Source of the DNA: Sedimentibacter sp. | GTDB taxonomy: Bacteria > Bacillota > Clostridia > Tissierellales > Sedimentibacteraceae | Length of the DNA stretch: 64,000 bases | Assembly (NCBI GenBank): GCA_018436705.1 | Contig: JAHDLA010000020.1 | Span: 62,001 to 126,000 of the forward strand | Direction of reading: 5' to 3' | Part shown: positions 18,920 to 27,946 of the stretch, piece after piece | Layout of the letters: every line of letters starts with the position of its first letter | Position numbering within the stretch: position 1 is the stretch's first letter | Program-made: the position numbers and the translations under genes | The notes under the pieces: model-generated | Told to the model about the DNA's origin: nothing | Database searches by the model: none | Seen by the model: the letters and a program-made list of their open reading frames with translations, nothing else

Positions 18920-19846
18920 ATGATAAAATTAGGCGAAATGCAAGAGTTGGAAGTAGTTAAAAAAGTAGATTTTGGAGTATATCTTAAAAATAAGGATGAT
19001 GAAAGAAAAGAAGACAGAGTTCTGCTGCCTTTAAAGCAGGTTCCTCAAGATACAAAGACAGGTGACAGAATTAATGTCTTTGTATACAGAGATTCAAATG
19101 ACAGAATTATTGCAACTACAAAAAAGCCAAGGATACAAATAGGTGAAATTGCTTATTTGAAGGTGGTTCAGCTTACAAGAATAGGAGCGTTTTTAAACTG
19201 GGGGCTCGAAAAAGATTTATTTCTGCCATTTAAGGAGCAGGTTGGAGAAATCAAATTGGGCGGAGAATATTTAGTTGGACTTTATATTGATAAATCAGAC
19301 CGCCTGTGTGCTACTATGAACCTGTTTAAGGTGCTTAGAACGGATTCGCCGTACAAGGTAAATGATATGGTTAAGGGCACGGTGTTCAGTTTAAAGAGAG
19401 GGCTTGGAGCTATGGTTGCAGTTGATGGAAAGTATCTTGGCTTAATACACGAAGGTGAAATTTTAAAGCCTATGCATCCAGGGGAAGTTGTGGATGTAAG
19501 GGTAAGTCACATTAAGGAAGACGGTAAATTGGATTTAAGCCTGAAAGATGCGCCAAAGCTTCAAATAGACAGGGACGGAGAAAAGATTTTAAACATCTTG
19601 TCAAAGAATAAAGGGTTTATAAGAATTAATGATGATTCCAGCCCTGAAGAAATCAATGAAAAGCTTGGCTTAAGCAAAAGCTCATTTAAAAAAGCAGTTG
19701 GCAGGCTGATGAAAAAAAATGTAGTAGAAATGACGAAAGACGGAATCAGATTATCAGACAGTGACAAAAAATCTGAGCAAGGCGGAAATAGGAGACCAGG
19801 AAGTAAAACTAAAAATACAAGATTTAAGACATCAAAACGCAAATAG
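18920..19846 (+). CDS. CvfB-like S1 RNA-binding protein
   Basis: The 308-residue protein has an N-terminal run of S1-like OB domains ('LEVVKKVDFGVYLKN', 'YLKVVQLTRIGAFLNWG', 'VKGTVFSLKRGLGAMV') and a C-terminal winged helix ('SSPEEINEKLGLSKSSFKKA') with a basic tail. This order matches CvfB/YitL, an RNA-binding virulence regulator in staphylococci whose direct target is not well known. TGAGGAG precedes the ATG. The 67-base gap from pgi holds no clear terminator. Confidence 0.85.
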   Translation: MIKLGEMQELEVVKKVDFGVYLKNKDDERKEDRVLLPLKQVPQDTKTGDRINVFVYRDSNDRIIATTKKPRIQIGEIAYLKVVQLTRIGAFLNWGLEKDLFLPFKEQVGEIKLGGEYLVGLYIDKSDRLCATMNLFKVLRTDSPYKVNDMVKGTVFSLKRGLGAMVAVDGKYLGLIHEGEILKPMHPGEVVDVRVSHIKEDGKLDLSLKDAPKLQIDRDGEKILNILSKNKGFIRINDDSSPEEINEKLGLSKSSFKKAVGRLMKKNVVEMTKDGIRLSDSDKKSEQGGNRRPGSKTKNTRFKTSKRK

Positions 19847-19867
19847 ATATAAAACATCTTAAGAATA

Positions 19868-19896
19868 TTGACTAATTTTAAAAAAGATAGTAATAT
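19868..19896 (+). promoter_or_regulatory. Promoter for the nucleoside salvage cluster
   Basis: TTGACT (19868-19873) and TAATAT (19891-19896) are 17 bases apart, followed by AAAGGAG before deoD. No purine-riboswitch-like structure was recognised here. Confidence 0.55.
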
Positions 19897-19953
19897 ATTA
19901 TAGCCTTTCTAACTTAAATTTAATAAAAATAAAAAAATGTAAAGGAGAAAGAT

Positions 19954-20655
19954 ATGTCAACACCACACAACAGTGCCATAAAAGGACAAATAGCAGAAAC
20001 AGTTCTTTTGCCGGGAGATCCGCTAAGAGCAAAATTTATTGCTGAAAATTTTTTAGATGATATTGAACAGTTTAATGCTGTAAGAAATATGTTTGGATAT
20101 ACCGGGACATACAAAGGTAAAAAAGTTTCTGTTATGGGTACGGGAATGGGGTGCCCGTCAATAGGAATTTATTCGTATGAATTGATACATATGTATGGAG
20201 TAAAAAATCTTATAAGAGTAGGTTCATGCGGAGCTTATGACCCAAAGCTGAATCTTTATGATATTGTTTTGGCAATAGGCGCAAGTACGGATTCAAATTA
20301 TGCTTCTCAGTACAACCTTCCAGGTGTCTATTCAGCTACTGCATCATGGGAACTTCTTTCAAAAGCTAAAAAAACTGCCGATGAAAATAACATTACTGCA
20401 TTTGTCGGAAATGTTGTTACTTCGGACATTTTTTATAACGATAATTCAGAAAACTGGAAAAGCTGGGCCAAAATGGGGTGCCTTGCAGCAGAAATGGAAA
20501 CATATGCACTTTACTGCAACGCTTCCAGGGCAGGTGTAAACGCACTCACAGTACTTACAGTTTCAGATTCAATAGCCAATCAGACAGAAACTACTCCTGA
20601 GCAAAGAGAAAAAGGATTTAAAGACATGATGAAAATTGCTCTGGAGCTTGCGTAG
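19954..20655 (+). CDS. deoD: Purine-nucleoside phosphorylase (DeoD type)
   Basis: Splits purine (deoxy)nucleosides with phosphate into base and (deoxy)ribose-1-P. The 233-residue length and motifs 'VLLPGDPLRAKFIAE' (phosphate site), 'GTGMGCPSIGIYSYEL', 'RVGSCGAY' and 'AAEMETYAL' (ribose contact Glu-Met-Glu) identify the hexameric bacterial class. It opens a run of nucleoside genes reaching to ribokinase at 28.8 kb. Confidence 0.95.
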   Translation: MSTPHNSAIKGQIAETVLLPGDPLRAKFIAENFLDDIEQFNAVRNMFGYTGTYKGKKVSVMGTGMGCPSIGIYSYELIHMYGVKNLIRVGSCGAYDPKLNLYDIVLAIGASTDSNYASQYNLPGVYSATASWELLSKAKKTADENNITAFVGNVVTSDIFYNDNSENWKSWAKMGCLAAEMETYALYCNASRAGVNALTVLTVSDSIANQTETTPEQREKGFKDMMKIALELA

Positions 20656-20664
20656 GAGTTTATT

Positions 20665-22071
20665 ATGAAAAAGAAAGCTTGGGAAATGGCATATGAATTG
20701 TTTTCAAATGCAAAGCCTACAGTACTGCATGAAGAAGAGCAGGGATGGGGACCGTTAAAAAAAATTGCTGATTTTTATGACAACATATTGAACCTTGATT
20801 GGGGTAGCAACGTGCCTGGTTCCGGTGCTCCTGAAATTTCTATGGTTGCTGCGATTCAGGCTCTAGAAAACAGAGGATACTCAGTAAAAAATGCATATGG
20901 GCTGCTTGAAAAAGGTTTAGAGGCCCACAAGTCAGGAAACAAGGTTGAGCTTCAAAAAATTTCAGCAGAGCTTAGAAACGAATTTCTTAATGCCAAAAAG
21001 AATGAAGAATCGCCTTACTGGAAATATACATATTATAATAATTTTGACCAATATGAAAAAAGCGTTAAATTCAAGGAAACCGTTGAAGTTGAAATAGGAT
21101 CCGACAAATTTAAAGATCAGATAAAAGCAGCTTGGATGTCACAGCTTATTGGTGCGGCAATGGGTACAATGGTTGAGGGATATACGTCCAAAAACCTTTA
21201 TGATGCTTTTGGAGATGTTAAGGGCTACATAAGAGAGCCGAATACATACAACGATGATATAACCTTTGAAATAGCATTCCTTGATGCATTTAAAGACAAA
21301 GGCTATGATGTGACAAGTAAAGATATTGCTTTGTCATGGATTGGACTTATACCGGTTGGTTGGTCTGCCGAAGAGCTGGCTTTAAGAAATATACGCTCAG
21401 GTATGATGCCGCCGGAAAGTGCCAAATGGAACAACCCGTTTAATGAATGGATTGGGGCACAGATGAGGGGAGCAGTATGCGGAATGGTTGCACCGGGTAA
21501 TCCGAGACTTGCCGCAGAGCTTGCATGGAAAGATGCTGAAGTTTCGCACATTAACAATGGCATTTTAGGAGAGATATTTAATGCAGTGATGATTTCCATG
21601 TCGTTTGTAAACGATGATATAAAGGAAATTATAGAAGCAGCAATATCCATGATACCTTCAGATAGTGAATATTATTCTGTAGTAAGCTTCGCGTATGATT
21701 GCTGTAAGAAGCACAGTGACTGGCACGATGCATTAGCTGAATGTGAAAAAAAATATATAAAATACAACTGGATTCATGCTTATCCAAATGCATGCTGTGA
21801 AATAATCGCTCTTATGTTTGGCGAAGGAGATTATGAAAAAACGCTTAACATAATAACAATGTGCGGTATCGATGCAGACTGCAATGCAGGTATGATCATG
21901 CCTGTGCTTGGAATTCAAAAGGGAATGCGTATCATTCCAAAAAAACTTATATCATCTGAATTTGATAAACTTATAACCTATATGAGGCATTATGAGGAAA
22001 TTAAGTTGGATGATTTGGTAAGTGATACTTTAAAATACATTAAAAAAGCTCAAACAAATAGGAGGATTTAA
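20665..22071 (+). CDS. Divergent ADP-ribosylglycohydrolase-family protein with N-terminal extension
   Basis: The 468-residue protein has an ARH fold in its C-terminal two thirds. The N-terminal metal motif reads 'NTYNDDITFEIAF' (D197, D198) instead of the usual TDDT, and the second site 'GIDADCNAG' (D403, D405) matches the family's GxDxD. About 150 residues before the domain are not typical of small ARH proteins. ARH enzymes cleave N- or O-ribosyl bonds. Position between a nucleoside phosphorylase and a nucleoside importer suggests that it acts on an imported ribosylated compound, an inference only. Spacing to both neighbours is under 10 bases. Confidence 0.75.
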   Translation: MKKKAWEMAYELFSNAKPTVLHEEEQGWGPLKKIADFYDNILNLDWGSNVPGSGAPEISMVAAIQALENRGYSVKNAYGLLEKGLEAHKSGNKVELQKISAELRNEFLNAKKNEESPYWKYTYYNNFDQYEKSVKFKETVEVEIGSDKFKDQIKAAWMSQLIGAAMGTMVEGYTSKNLYDAFGDVKGYIREPNTYNDDITFEIAFLDAFKDKGYDVTSKDIALSWIGLIPVGWSAEELALRNIRSGMMPPESAKWNNPFNEWIGAQMRGAVCGMVAPGNPRLAAELAWKDAEVSHINNGILGEIFNAVMISMSFVNDDIKEIIEAAISMIPSDSEYYSVVSFAYDCCKKHSDWHDALAECEKKYIKYNWIHAYPNACCEIIALMFGEGDYEKTLNIITMCGIDADCNAGMIMPVLGIQKGMRIIPKKLISSEFDKLITYMRHYEEIKLDDLVSDTLKYIKKAQTNRRI

Positions 22072-22072
22072 A

Positions 22073-23194
22073 ATGAAAAAGGTATTTTCTTTACTGCTTG
22101 TAGTTGCAATGATTTTTTCGTTGACTGCATGCGGTACTTCTTCCGAAACACCGGAAGAAAACGGAGAACAGTATAAAGCAGCTCTATTGCTGAACGGAAC
22201 ATTAGGAGATAAATCGTTCTTTGATTCAGCTAATTCAGGTCTTCAGAAATTAAAGGATGAACTTGGTGCTGACAAATTTGACTTTAAAGTTGAACAAATG
22301 GGTGCAACTCCTGCTGATGAAACTAAATGGGAACCTACATTGCTTGAATACTGCGACAGCGGTGAATATGACGTAATAATAGTAGGTACATACCAAATGT
22401 TAGATCCATTAGTAAAGGCTTCTGAACAGTTCCCTGATCAGAAATTTATATTCTTTGATGAAACTTATGATTTTGAAGCAAATGTAAACAATAACAATAT
22501 TTATAACGTTCTGTACAAACAGAATGAAGTTTCATTCCTTATAGGTGCTGCAGCAGCTATGATGACAACAAGTGATGAAATTGAAAATATTGATCCTGCT
22601 ACTAAGAACATCGGATTTTTAGGCGGAATGGAAAATCCTATAATCAACGATTTCTTACTGGGATATATACAAGGTGCGAAAGAAGTTGAACCGGATATTA
22701 AAGTTGCAATAGGTTATGTAGGAAACTTCTATGACTCCGCTGCCGGAAAAGATATAGCTTTAACTCAATACCAGAGCGGTGGCGTTGATGTAGGATATAA
22801 TGTTGCCGGTGCTGCAGGTCTTGGACAGATAGAAGCTGCAATAGATGCAAACAAATATGCATTTGGTGTTGACTCAGACCAGGCTGCTTTAATGCCTGAA
22901 AAAGCACATGTAATCCCTACTTCAGCTCTTAAAAATGTAGGAAATTCAATATATAGAGCAATAATGCTTGATTTGGATGGAAAGCTTGAATTTGGTAAGG
23001 CTGAATCATTAGGTTTTGCTGAAGGCGGAGTTGAGATCGTAAAAGATGAGCATTATGAAGAAATGCTTCCTGAATCAATCAGAACTAAGATTGATGAATT
23101 AGAGCAAAAAATTACAAGCGGAGAAATAGTTGTAGATACTGCAATCGGTAAATCTACAGAAGAAATACAGGCTGTTAAAGATTCAGTAAAATAG
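22073..23194 (+). CDS. BMP-family nucleoside-binding lipoprotein
   Basis: The signal peptide ends in the lipobox 'LTACG' with C20 as lipidated residue. The mature part is a Bmp (PnrA/TmpC-like) periplasmic-binding fold: 'AALLLNGTLGDKSFFDSAN', 'IGFLGGMENPIINDFLLGY' and 'AGAAGLGQIEAA'. Such proteins bind purine nucleosides and feed the ABC permeases encoded next. AGGAGG precedes the ATG. Two hairpins follow the gene, which could give it higher expression than the downstream genes. Confidence 0.9.
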   Translation: MKKVFSLLLVVAMIFSLTACGTSSETPEENGEQYKAALLLNGTLGDKSFFDSANSGLQKLKDELGADKFDFKVEQMGATPADETKWEPTLLEYCDSGEYDVIIVGTYQMLDPLVKASEQFPDQKFIFFDETYDFEANVNNNNIYNVLYKQNEVSFLIGAAAAMMTTSDEIENIDPATKNIGFLGGMENPIINDFLLGYIQGAKEVEPDIKVAIGYVGNFYDSAAGKDIALTQYQSGGVDVGYNVAGAAGLGQIEAAIDANKYAFGVDSDQAALMPEKAHVIPTSALKNVGNSIYRAIMLDLDGKLEFGKAESLGFAEGGVEIVKDEHYEEMLPESIRTKIDELEQKITSGEIVVDTAIGKSTEEIQAVKDSVK

Positions 23195-23224
23195 CATTAT
23201 CTTGATGACTTTGTCATCGATATG

Positions 23225-23249
23225 ACAGTCAGGGGTTTTCCCTGACTGT
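23225..23249 (+). terminator. Hairpin after the binding-protein gene
   Basis: ACAGTCAGGG and CCCTGACTGT pair perfectly (10 bp, 5-base loop) with only a short T-rich tail. It is probably a partial terminator or mRNA 3' end stabiliser between the lipoprotein and ABC genes. Confidence 0.6.
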
Positions 23250-23287
23250 TTCTAGCTGTAAAAATGCGGTTATATTGTTAAATTACT

Positions 23288-23341
23288 ATTAATTGTTAAT
23301 AATTGATAGCTAATGCTAGCTGTTAACTATTAATTATTAAT
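23288..23341 (+). repeat. Long AT-rich imperfect hairpin inside the ABC operon
   Basis: Two 25-base arms (23288-23312 and 23317-23341) around an ATGC loop give 20 Watson-Crick pairs, 3 G-U pairs and only 2 mismatches. It ends about 30 bases before the ATPase start and just upstream of GGAGG. It may protect or process the mRNA, or limit ATPase translation. Confidence 0.6.
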
Positions 23342-23371
23342 CATTAATAAATTCAATGGAGGATATCCACC

Positions 23372-24919
23372 ATGAGCAATAAAGTGCTTGAAATGAAAAA
23401 CATTATGAAGATTTATCCAAATGGGGTAGTGGCTGTAGAAGATGTAACACTGGAGCTTGAAAAGGGAGAAATTCATGCTCTGCTGGGGGAAAACGGAGCG
23501 GGCAAGAGCACGCTGATGAAGGTTCTTTTTGGGCTGGAGTCCCCTGAGCATGGGCAAATAATACTGAACGGTAATGAAATAGTTTTAAAATCCCCTCAGG
23601 ATGCAATAAAAAAAGGAATAGGGATGGTTCATCAACACTTTATGCTTGTACCTTCGCTTACTGTTGCAGAAAATATAGTTCTTGGCGTTGAGCCTAAAAA
23701 TAATTTGTTTATAGATATGAGCAAGGCAGTGGAGATATCCGATTCGCTGGCAAAGAAGTATAATTTTGAGATTGATGTAAAATCAAAAGTTGAAGAGCTT
23801 CCTGTAGGAATTAAGCAAAAGGTTGAAATATTAAAAGCGCTGTACAGAGGAGCCGATATATTGATATTGGATGAACCTACTGCAGTGTTAACACCTCAGG
23901 AAACCGATGAACTGTTTGTACAGTTAAAGAAATTAAAGGAGCTAGGTCACACTATAATTTTTATATCTCATAAACTGGACGAAATAAAATCCATATGCAA
24001 TAGAGCAACAATCATGCGAAACGGTAAAAGCATGGGAACTCATGATGTAAGTAAAATTTCTACAAGTGAAATGTCAAGGCTCATGGTGGGTAGAGATGTT
24101 GTGCTTTCATTTGACAAAAAGCCTGTACAGCTTAAAGAAACGGTAATGAAAGTTCGAGATTTGAATGTGCTGGGGTCAACCGGTATAGCCAGAGTAAAGG
24201 ATTTATCATTTGATTTAAAAGCTGGAGAAATTTTTGGAATAGCAGGTGTTGAAGGCAACGGACAGGGGCACCTTGTTGAAGCATTGACTGGGCTGACAAA
24301 AAAATATACAGGGGAAATAAAAATTTTTGATAAGAATGTAAGAGAAAGCAGTATATATGGTATACGAAAATTAGGTGTAGCACATATTCCAGAGGACAGA
24401 ATGACTTTGGGCTGTGCTGCGAATATGAATATAATGGATAACATTCTTTCCAATCAGTATGACACACCGGAACACTCAGGAAGATTTATTCTGAAAACTA
24501 AAAAAATTGAATCAAGAGTAAATGAACTTATTAAGGAGTATCTTATAAAGTGCAAGTCCTACAGTCAAAATGTCGGAATGCTTTCCGGTGGAAATATTCA
24601 GAAGGTTGTAGTTGCCAGAGAATTTTCCACAGATCCTAAAATTATCATAGCCAACCAACCTACAAGGGGTATCGACGTTGGTGCAGCTTCGTTTATAAGG
24701 CAGAGAATAATAGAGTTCAGAGATGCCGGATGTGCAGTAATACTTATTTCGGCTGACTTAAACGAAGTATTTGAATTAAGTGACAGACTGGCTGTAATGT
24801 ACAAAGGAAGGTTCGCCGGAGTCTTCAAAGATGTAAAGAACCTTACGGAAGAAGAGCTGGGTAAGTACATGCTGGGCATAAAAAAGGATGACAGACTGGA
24901 GGGAATAATATATGAATAG
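23372..24919 (+). CDS. Nucleoside ABC transporter, double ATP-binding protein
   Basis: The 515-residue protein has two ABC domains in tandem. The first has a full Walker A 'GENGAGKS' and Walker B 'ILILDEPTAVLTP' but a weak signature 'LPVGIKQKVEI'. The second has 'AGVEGNGQGHLVEAL' in the Walker A position and a good signature 'LSGGNIQKVV'. This RbsA-like asymmetry is usual in BMP-type (NupO/YufO) systems. It overlaps the first permease gene by 8 bases. Confidence 0.93.
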   Translation: MSNKVLEMKNIMKIYPNGVVAVEDVTLELEKGEIHALLGENGAGKSTLMKVLFGLESPEHGQIILNGNEIVLKSPQDAIKKGIGMVHQHFMLVPSLTVAENIVLGVEPKNNLFIDMSKAVEISDSLAKKYNFEIDVKSKVEELPVGIKQKVEILKALYRGADILILDEPTAVLTPQETDELFVQLKKLKELGHTIIFISHKLDEIKSICNRATIMRNGKSMGTHDVSKISTSEMSRLMVGRDVVLSFDKKPVQLKETVMKVRDLNVLGSTGIARVKDLSFDLKAGEIFGIAGVEGNGQGHLVEALTGLTKKYTGEIKIFDKNVRESSIYGIRKLGVAHIPEDRMTLGCAANMNIMDNILSNQYDTPEHSGRFILKTKKIESRVNELIKEYLIKCKSYSQNVGMLSGGNIQKVVVAREFSTDPKIIIANQPTRGIDVGAASFIRQRIIEFRDAGCAVILISADLNEVFELSDRLAVMYKGRFAGVFKDVKNLTEEELGKYMLGIKKDDRLEGIIYE

Positions 24920-25982
24920 CACTAAAAAATTCGATATTTTTCGGACCGTATTATCAATCGGTATAGCATTATTAATTTCATTTATAATTATTTTTTTGAC
25001 AACTAATGAGCCGTTGAAGGCTATTGCTGAGCTTCTCATCGGTCCGCTGAAGACAACAAGGCGTATAGGAAATGTTATTGAAGCAATGATTCCTCTTATA
25101 TTTACAGGTGTAGGCATCAGTATTATGTTTGCGGCAAACCAGATAAATCTTGCCGGAGAAGGTTCCTTCCATATAGGAGGTCTTGTAGCAACGTATATAG
25201 CTGTAAATACATTTCTTCCCGGAGCTATAAGCCCGTTGGTATGCATTTTAATGGCAGGGTTTTTCGGATCAATTATTACCGCGGTTCCTGCGGTGATGAA
25301 AATAAAAACGGATTCAGATGTGCTGGTTTCATCCCTTATGATGAACTATGTGGTGACATTTTTTGCTTCATATATACTAAGTTACTTTTTAAGAGATCCA
25401 AGTGCCGGAGCTGTTGTATCATATGCTATACCGGAAGGTACGCAGCTAAATGCCATAATTCCTGGAACAAGGATTCATTTCGGCCTGGTCATCGCTTTGG
25501 CTGTTGCTGTTTTCGGCTATATTTTTCTTTATAAAACAAAGATAGGATACGAGATCAGAGTTACGGGAGAAAATGCTGATTTTGCAAGATATTCAGGTAT
25601 TAACGTGTTGAAAGTTTCTCTTATTTCGCAGTTGGTGGGAGGATTTATTTTCGGAATAGGAGGAGGAGTAGAGATGCTTGGAATGTATAACCGTTTCTCA
25701 TGGACATCTTCCTTGGGGTACGGCTGGGACGCCATAATAATTACTACTCTTGCCAGAAAGAATCCATTATATGTTCCATTTGCGGCATTTTTTCTTGCGT
25801 ATCTCAGAGTAGGTGCTTCAAAAATGTCAATAGCCGCAAATGTTCCTACAGAAATAGTTACAGTTACGCAGGGGATTATAATTCTGCTGGTTGTTGCGGA
25901 GCAATTCCTGAGCAAGTATAAGCATAAGATGGTAGCCAAAGAAGCCAAAGCTACTTTAAACAACGTTAAGGAGGCCGAATAA
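24912..25982 (+). CDS. Nucleoside ABC transporter permease 1
   Basis: The 356-residue membrane protein of the BPD_transp_2 family has about 8-10 hydrophobic segments and the EAA-like loop 'GENADFARYSGINVLKVSL' that contacts the ATPase. It corresponds to NupP/YufP. It overlaps the ATPase gene and its stop shares a base with the next permease start, so subunits are translationally coupled. Confidence 0.92.
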   Translation: MNSTKKFDIFRTVLSIGIALLISFIIIFLTTNEPLKAIAELLIGPLKTTRRIGNVIEAMIPLIFTGVGISIMFAANQINLAGEGSFHIGGLVATYIAVNTFLPGAISPLVCILMAGFFGSIITAVPAVMKIKTDSDVLVSSLMMNYVVTFFASYILSYFLRDPSAGAVVSYAIPEGTQLNAIIPGTRIHFGLVIALAVAVFGYIFLYKTKIGYEIRVTGENADFARYSGINVLKVSLISQLVGGFIFGIGGGVEMLGMYNRFSWTSSLGYGWDAIIITTLARKNPLYVPFAAFFLAYLRVGASKMSIAANVPTEIVTVTQGIIILLVVAEQFLSKYKHKMVAKEAKATLNNVKEAE

Positions 25983-26902
25983 TGATATTAGATGCTCTTT
26001 TTTCACCGGAATTTTTAAATGCGGCTTTAAGAGCCACGACACCAATATTGCTTGCCGCACTGGCCTCGGCAATAGCTTCAAGAGCAGGTATAATTAATAT
26101 GGCTCTGGAAGGAATTATGCTGTTTTCAGCATTGTTCGGAGTTTTATTTTCCGCAGCATTTCAAAATGCGTGGATGGGTTTGTTTATTACTATGATAATA
26201 GGCGGAATGATAGGATTTATGTTGGCGTTTTTTGTACTGAAATTGAAAACAGACGAAATTCTTGCGGCTATAGCCATAAACCTTATAGCCAATGGTGCAA
26301 CCGTGCTTATTCTTCTGGCAGTATCAGGTGACAGAGGAGTGTCATCATCTGTGCCATCCGTTCCTCTGCCTAAAATAGATATACCTATTATAGAAAATAT
26401 TCCGTACTTTGGTGAAGTTATTTCAAATCAAAACATAATAACGTATATTTCGCTTTTAATGGTAGTTGCCGTACATTTATTTTTATACAAAACGCCGCTT
26501 GGACTTAGAATAAGAGCCGTAGGCGAAAATAAAAACGCAGCGGAATCAGTAGGTATCAGTTCTAAAAAGGTTCAGTATATAGCGTTGATATTGAGCGGTG
26601 TATTTGCATCCATGGGAGGTTTTTTCCTTTCGGGAGGATACATGACAAACTTTACAACCGGTATGAGCGCGGGTAGAGGATTTATAGCACTTGCGGCAAG
26701 TGCTATGGGTGGAAACACTGCTATTGGATCATTCCTTGTTTCGCTCTTGTTCGGTGCAGCTTCAGCTCTGTCAAATATACTTCAGCTGGGGGCATGGCCG
26801 CATGAGATTATACAGATGATTCCTTATATTACAACAATTGTGGGTCTTGGAATATACAGCTATAACAGAATGAAGAAAAGAGAAAAATTGAACGGAAAAT
26901 AA
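25982..26902 (+). CDS. Nucleoside ABC transporter permease 2
   Basis: The 306-residue BPD_transp_2 permease starts on the last base of permease 1. It has 'ASRAGIINMALEGIMLFSA' near the N-terminus and the coupling loop 'GENKNAAESVGISSKKV'. It corresponds to NupQ/YufQ and forms the channel heterodimer with permease 1. Confidence 0.92.
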   Translation: MILDALFSPEFLNAALRATTPILLAALASAIASRAGIINMALEGIMLFSALFGVLFSAAFQNAWMGLFITMIIGGMIGFMLAFFVLKLKTDEILAAIAINLIANGATVLILLAVSGDRGVSSSVPSVPLPKIDIPIIENIPYFGEVISNQNIITYISLLMVVAVHLFLYKTPLGLRIRAVGENKNAAESVGISSKKVQYIALILSGVFASMGGFFLSGGYMTNFTTGMSAGRGFIALAASAMGGNTAIGSFLVSLLFGAASALSNILQLGAWPHEIIQMIPYITTIVGLGIYSYNRMKKREKLNGK

Positions 26903-26926
26903 CATGCGTATATTATCGGAGGAATG

Positions 26927-27871
26927 ATGAAAAAAAGGAATATAATAATAGACTGCGACCCGGGTATAGATGATATTGTTGCTTTGTGCTTTGCCGTAGC
27001 AAATGAGGATAAATTAAATTTATTGGGAATAACTACTGTTGCAGGCAATCAAACAATAGAAAATGTCACAAATAATGCTTTAGGGCTGATGTCGTTTTTA
27101 AATAAGGATATAAGGATAGCAAGAGGTGCAAAAGGCCCATTATTGAGAGAAAAAAAACCCGCAAGCAATATACATGGGAGCAACGGGGCAGGGGACTATC
27201 AGCTGCCGCATACTAAGGAACTTTACTCTAACAATGCGGTTATGTTTATGAGAGATACAATAATGAGCTCTGAAGAAAAAACTACACTTGTTCCTGTAGG
27301 CCCGCTGACAAATATTGCGCTGCTTATTAAGACGTTTCCTGAAGTAGCAGAAAAAATAGAGCTTATCTCAATTATGGGAGGGTCTACAGATGTGGGAAAT
27401 GTTACTCCTGCTGCGGAATTTAACATATGGGCTGATCCGGAAGCCGCAAGAATAGTATTTGATTCAAAGCTTCCTATTGTCATGAGCGGTCTCAATGTAA
27501 CACATTCCACGGGACTGTTCAGAAAAGATGTTGACGATCTTATGAAAAGCTCCGGCAAGGTTACAAGAATGTGCGGAGAAATGTTGAATTTTTATTTCAG
27601 AGGCGATCATGTGAAGAAAGGGACATTTACACCCATACATGACGCATGTGCAATAATGTTTCTCATACATCCTGAGTTGTATAAATACAGGCATATGCCT
27701 GTGACTGTGGATTGTTCCGAAGAGTTAAGCAGAGGAAATACATTATGCGATACAAGAGAGTGGATTGACTACGGCGATATGTATCCGAAGGTTTTGACCG
27801 AAGTGGACATGGAAAAATTCAGAGAAATTTTGCTTAATAATTTGTACAAGCTGGATGAATTATATAAATAG
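26927..27871 (+). CDS. Nucleoside hydrolase (IunH/RihB family)
   Basis: Splits N-ribosides into base and ribose. The 314-residue protein has the Ca-binding 'IIDCDPGIDDIVAL' at the N-terminus, 'VGPLTNIALL', 'GGSTDVGNVTPAAEFNIWADPEAA' (beginning of the active-site loop) and 'HDACAI' near the C-terminus with the last ligand Asp. The ATG at 26927 is preferred over the adjacent one at 26924 for spacing from GGAGG (26918-26922). Its ribose product fits the ribokinase that follows. Confidence 0.92.
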   Translation: MKKRNIIIDCDPGIDDIVALCFAVANEDKLNLLGITTVAGNQTIENVTNNALGLMSFLNKDIRIARGAKGPLLREKKPASNIHGSNGAGDYQLPHTKELYSNNAVMFMRDTIMSSEEKTTLVPVGPLTNIALLIKTFPEVAEKIELISIMGGSTDVGNVTPAAEFNIWADPEAARIVFDSKLPIVMSGLNVTHSTGLFRKDVDDLMKSSGKVTRMCGEMLNFYFRGDHVKKGTFTPIHDACAIMFLIHPELYKYRHMPVTVDCSEELSRGNTLCDTREWIDYGDMYPKVLTEVDMEKFREILLNNLYKLDELYK

Positions 27872-27878
27872 TTAGAAT

Positions 27879-27925
27879 AACGGGTATTGCTTTAGCAGAA
27901 TAATAATTATAGCGGCATACCCGTT
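27879..27925 (+). terminator. Possible hairpin between nucleoside hydrolase and ribokinase
   Basis: AACGGGTAT (27879-27887) pairs with ATACCCGTT (27917-27925) over a ~29-base loop, then TT and A-rich sequence. It may be a weak terminator; the ribokinase gene has its own GGAGG. Confidence 0.45.
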
Positions 27926-27946
27926 TTACAATATAAGGAGGATTGC

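Noticed and set aside
19847..19953. Purine riboswitch before the nucleoside salvage genes
   Set aside because: The 107 bases hold a promoter and ribosome site but no structure resembling the purine aptamer.
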